Notes under the pieces: model-generated
The model's input: only the letters and a program-made list of their open reading frames with translations
Told to the model about the DNA's origin: nothing
The model's database searches: none
In this document: piece after piece, positions 16,381 through 19,929 of the stretch
Numbering within the stretch: position 1 is the first letter of the stretch
Layout of the letters: every line of letters begins with the position of its first letter
Made by a program: the position numbers and the translations under genes
Assembly: GCF_000003605.2 (NCBI RefSeq)
Contig: NW_003132860.1
Location: forward strand, 81,463-101,391
Reading direction: 5' to 3'
Origin: Saccoglossus kowalevskii
Lineage: Eukaryota > Hemichordata > Enteropneusta > Harrimaniidae
Length of the DNA stretch: 19,929 nucleotides

Positions 16381-17160
16381 CGAGATTTCACGTTTTCCCC
16401 GTAAAGGGGACGATGGCTGTTCCCTCTCTGGACTCCCTCCCCGCGTATACTAGTACTACCAACCCGGGACTACCAACTCCTACCATGTCCTCCGAGGCTC
16501 ATTTGGTGACGCATGTCAAGCTATAAACGGGCATCAGTACTCATTTCGCCCAATTTACCGCTTTTATCGCATATTGCTTAATTTCCGACCGGAAAACGAC
16601 CATATTTTTATCTCTTTCTTGTCCAAATACTGATCACTGGCACATGAGTTGTCGAAATGGTTGGTTTAATGCTAAAGTTTGAAAATTCAACGAGTATTAA
16701 CCATTATTTAATTCCGAACGACACTTCCAATCCACCACACCAGCATCGTTCGCGAACGCAACTTGAACTATGACCTCTTGTTACGTGAATGTTCCACAAC
16801 AGGCTGATAGAGTGGGACTGTGTTCCGTTTGAATCCAGGGCTACTACCTCGTTTCAACACGGTTCTTTTATAGTAACCGTGGTTTCAACAATATGATTAC
16901 CGAGACAATTGCGTGATACAGGCAATGCTAACTCCTTAGGACAGAGAGCAGAGAAACAAGTAAAATATTGATGTGTTTTAGACGATTTATTTAAATGCGA
17001 GGGAGCAGACGGGTGATATTTCTGGGTTCGCGCGGTCGAAAAATAAAGCGGAAATATTCAACAAGCGGTTGCAAAAGCGAGTGAAAACAAAATTATCGAA
17101 AAGCAGAAGCGAGCAGGACGTTGGTTGACATTAGTGCTGTACGTTCAGGTCCTTTGTAAA
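16381..17160. other. CpG-rich stretch, possible promoter or first-exon region
   Basis: GC and CG dinucleotides are more frequent than in flanking DNA, for example a CGTTCGCGAACG palindrome at 16747-16758. A small + frame starts at 16413 (MAVPSLDSLPAY) and stops after about 36 codons. It is not recognised. This could be the 5' end of a gene on either strand whose exons lie outside or cannot be seen. Confidence 0.25.
16851..16890. repeat. small palindrome between 9-bp direct repeats
   Basis: GTTTCAACA occurs at 16851-16859 and 16882-16890. Between and overlapping them, CACGGTT (16858-16864) and AACCGTG (16875-16881) form a perfect inverted repeat with a 10-nt loop. The structure resembles that at 14719-14762. 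Confidence 0.6.
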
Positions 17161-17713
17161 AATACGACCAGCCAAAATCTATCATTCTGAAGCACGCCAA
17201 CTTGAAAGACAGAAAAAATGCAGTTTTGAATACATTTATACTACGTATAACAATAAAACATTCATAGACACACAAGCTGAAGCCTTAACTACTAGTAATC
17301 AAATTCAATCAGAATATTGTATTGGAAAATCATTTTCATGGTTTACCATATTCAAACTAACTTGGAGATGGAAGCCAGGAACATTTTTACAGAAACTTCA
17401 GTTTCATTTCAAATAAAGAATATTATAAACACTATAAACATTGGAGTTTCTGAAAATCTAGGAAATATGTAAAAATAGCAATTCATAAACAAATCTGAAA
17501 CCTACGCAATACAAATAAACTAAGGATTAAAACATTTCGTTGTTAAGTACATTATATGAAAAACAAAAACAAAATAAAAGAAGCGAACAACACACATTTT
17601 ATAATACTATTTTAACAATCTAACAGATGCTCGCGAATATATAGTACTCGTAACCCGACTGAAAACAAACACTAAATCTGTTTTGCCAGTTCCTAACAAA
17701 ATAGTGACGATTG
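17161..17713. other. AT-rich DNA, no gene seen
   Basis: Short frames only. No recognised repeat or motif before the A-tract at 17714. Confidence 0.4.
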
Positions 17714-17728
17714 AAAAAAAAAAAAAAA
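17714..17728 (-). terminator. T15 run, candidate Pol III terminator for tRNA-His
   Basis: Fifteen A on the + strand make T15 on the - strand, 36 nt beyond the tRNA 3' end, with no TTTT nearer. Pol III stops at runs of four or more T. The distance is longer than usual for a tRNA gene. Confidence 0.45.
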
Positions 17729-17764
17729 CACCAGCACTGCCATGTCATTACACCTTTGGAGTAA

Positions 17765-17836
17765 TGCCGAGACCAGGATTCGAACCTGGGTTATTGCGGC
17801 CACAACGCAATGTCCTAACCACTAGACGATCACGGC
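17765..17836 (-). tRNA. trnH: tRNA-His (anticodon GUG)
   Basis: Read on the - strand it starts GCCGTGATCGTCTAGTGG and ends at the discriminator A after TCTCGGC. The anticodon arm is TTGCG, loop TTGTGGC, CGCAA, with GTG at 17801-17803. The T arm contains GGTTCGAATCC, the B box. The D-arm contains the A box, TCTAGTGG. Length is 72 nt with no intron, as usual for eukaryotic cytosolic tRNA-His. One acceptor pair (5-68) is U-U instead of U-A, so it could be slightly decayed. The host adds G-1 after transcription, so it is not encoded. Confidence 0.93.
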
Positions 17837-18734
17837 GAGCTAAATCGCTGGCTATCTCAATTTCAATGGATTCTGCTATATATCCTTCTCAAAGTATACT
17901 TTCGGTTTCGGTGCGAAATAAATCACATGAAAAAATAACATATTATACTGGACTACAAAACGGACAGAATAAGGTGAAGTCACACTTCTATCTGGTCGAC
18001 ATATTCTTAAAATAAGCCGATTTGCCATCATTGAGTTAAATTATTACCATGCATGTTTCTTTTTCAAGGCACGGAGAAAATGTGTTCAATGATATTTTCT
18101 TTGTGGGTACCTTTCTCACGTGAGACGATGAGGGCGCCTATTCATGACAGCTACACTGCAACAGTGGCAACAGCCGTCGCAACAGCCTATCCCAGGGGGC
18201 GAAATTACGTCACAAGATGTTCCAACCTGTCTAAGAAATGAAAATAGCTAAACTCGAGAAAACAGTACAAACTCAACTTCGAAGTAATCCTGAATTTTAT
18301 ATATGTTGCACACGCAGGTTAAATCTTGCTACACTGTTCAGTGGAGTCTCAAATACCCCAAAGAACAGTTTTCTGAAAGTTTTCGGCCTTTGTTTTCATC
18401 GCAATGGTTGCCAGGCGGTGAAAATGCTCGGATGTCCGCCCCTAAGAATTGACTACAAACCACATAATCACTTTTCTGTACATTTTCAAAACCAAAATTA
18501 CATTATCGTGAGCATTATTTTAGTTTTATTCATTTATTTTACACCTATGACAAAAAAAGTAACAAGAACATGCAAAATCAAAACTAGAAACAAGATCAAA
18601 TCTGAGTAGTGTATGAGGTTTCCGAGTCAAGAAAGAAATAACTTTTTATCGAACCTTGAAATAATATATTATTCACATCATTTTATCAAGTTTTGTGACA
18701 AATGTTTTTTAGTTAGTTTACCTAACATCATAGA
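17837..18734. other. no recognised gene; one 123-codon frame
   Basis: A + frame at 18238-18609 is open for 123 codons (MKIAKLEKTVQTQL...) with a hydrophobic stretch near residues 89-100. Its composition is ordinary for AT-rich DNA, and no family is recognised. A small cluster of CAACAG units is at 18157-18187. Treated as non-coding unless transcripts show otherwise. Confidence 0.25.
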
Positions 18735-18764
18735 CCACAACGCCTAACCGCTAGACGATCACTA
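18735..18764 (-). pseudogene. 5'-half tRNA-His fragment
   Basis: On the - strand it reads AGTGATCGTCTAGCGGTTAGG then CGTTGTGG. This matches the D-arm and anticodon loop of the tRNA-His at 17765-17836, but about six bases between the D-arm and anticodon stem are missing, the acceptor start differs, and the whole 3' half is absent. It keeps the A box but no B box. A half-copied, dead tRNA is the simplest reading. Confidence 0.65.
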
Positions 18765-19929
18765 TAAACTGGATTGCGCAATGATTCTTAGATTCCAATA
18801 CGAAGACTACTCTTGCGAGCCCATTATGATTTGTTTATTCGGGACACTTTGGTACGATGTTTAGTGACACGGTCAAAATTTGCAAATTTTTTTTACTTCA
18901 AATAAATAGTTTTTTTAATTTAATATAATTTCAAAATATTATTAAAAGCAGACTTATCAGTGGATTAGTCACAGAAAAATATCAATGTTTAAAACAGCGG
19001 ATACACGTAGTTATATTTATTTTATTGAGAACACACAACATCCTTCGGAAAAAAGAAGGGTTTCAGTTGTTACATTGTAAAACTAACAAAATTCTCACAA
19101 TAAATTGATTAATTCTAATAAGCTAACAACTATTATTACTATTTCAAGATATCAACAATAACAAAAATACTACAAAATTACAACTATAAAATGGTCTAGA
19201 ACTAGAATAATAACAAAAACAAAAGCAAACACAAAAACAAAAGAAAGACACGAATATGTACATATAAAGAGAGATGATCATAATAGTGTTGTTGCGTTAA
19301 ATTTAGGGGTGGTGTTGCTATAATTTAATATATTGTGCCAAAGGGATAGACATTTTGATATTGTTTGATAACATAAAGAATTTGTTTTCATTTTCATTTT
19401 TCATCCATAAAAAGTGAAGTGGGAGTAAGCCTTATTATTTTTTACCCATGTGGAGGCCAATAGATCGCCTAAAGCAGATAGATAAATGACCATAATCGTT
19501 CGCATGACATCGGTTCTAAATATTACTAGTAGCTAAACGTAATTACTAGTACTCAGACAAATAACTAATACAGGAATATTAATTAAGGTAGCGAGATAGT
19601 TTTTTGGCATGGAAAATGTAAACATCTATAATCGGAGTAAATTTTACAAGAACCTATACAATCTATATATGTTTGGAAAGCCCTTGACTTGTACTTTTCT
19701 ATTATTAATATTTTGTGAACACTGTGTTTGTTTTAGCGTCACGTGATTCTGAAAATCGGCGCGGCTGATAATTAACTAACGTGAATACATTTTTAAATGT
19801 CAGCTCTACGGTCATGCATGCGGCCAAAAACTTTACACTGTTTTGAAGCAAAGGTCATGAAGTTTAAATCCGTATTTCTATTTTTTAAATTAAGTTTTTT
19901 TTCTCTCCAAAAATGGAAAATTTCAAGCA
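18765..19929. other. AT-rich DNA with low-complexity stretch, no gene seen
   Basis: No ORF of note. 19208-19246 is A-rich with (CAAAAA)-like units. A TCACGTGA E-box palindrome is at 19739-19746, in a short GC-richer stretch that may belong to a regulatory region beyond the window. Confidence 0.4.

Noticed and set aside
17683-18015. 110-codon + ORF
   Set aside because: It runs through the T15 tract and the antisense of tRNA-His, so it cannot be a plausible protein gene.
18238-18609. 123-codon + ORF
   Set aside because: No recognised domain, and composition typical of AT-rich DNA. Noted within the intergenic entry only.

Overview
This is a eukaryotic, intron-bearing and AT-rich window, almost certainly from a marine invertebrate. 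A lophotrochozoan (mollusc-like) is the best guess, because the encoded NudE protein is animal-type and the short repeats resemble those of molluscan genomes. That assignment is inference. There are no bacterial-style operons. Most of the short open reading frames are chance or repeat-derived.

The one protein-coding gene that can be fully reconstructed is a NudE/NDEL1 ortholog on the + strand. It has nine coding exons (3186..10427), eight GT-AG introns and a 324-residue product. NudE proteins are coiled-coil scaffolds that join LIS1 to cytoplasmic dynein. The N-terminal 145 residues align without gaps to human NDEL1, including Glu119 and Arg130 at the same positions. The conserved C-terminal helix block is present. 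The tail is short and unlike the vertebrate one. A CRE-type site, a TATA-like box and a short upstream ORF precede the start codon.

Layout: 1-2780 is upstream intergenic DNA with a truncated MITE and a diverged direct duplication. 2780-3185 is the probable promoter and 5' UTR. 3186-10427 is the gene, whose introns 2 and 8 carry MITE copies. 10428 to about 12.2 kb is a probable 3' UTR or flank with a duplicated module and another MITE. 12.2-16.3 kb is repeat-rich: two more MITE copies, a perfect 47-bp direct repeat, a CTCF-like motif, hairpins and a decayed LINE with a reverse-transcriptase fragment. 16.4-17.1 kb is relatively CpG-rich with no recognised gene. A tRNA-His(GUG) gene lies on the - strand at 17765-17836, and a partial copy of its 5' half lies about 900 bp away. 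The last kilobase holds nothing recognisable apart from an A-rich low-complexity stretch and an E-box.

No clearly new multi-gene system is visible. The points most worth checking are three short TIR families (one with five local copies), two tiny palindromic insertions flanked by direct repeats, the tRNA-His/half-tRNA pair and the CTCF-like site.
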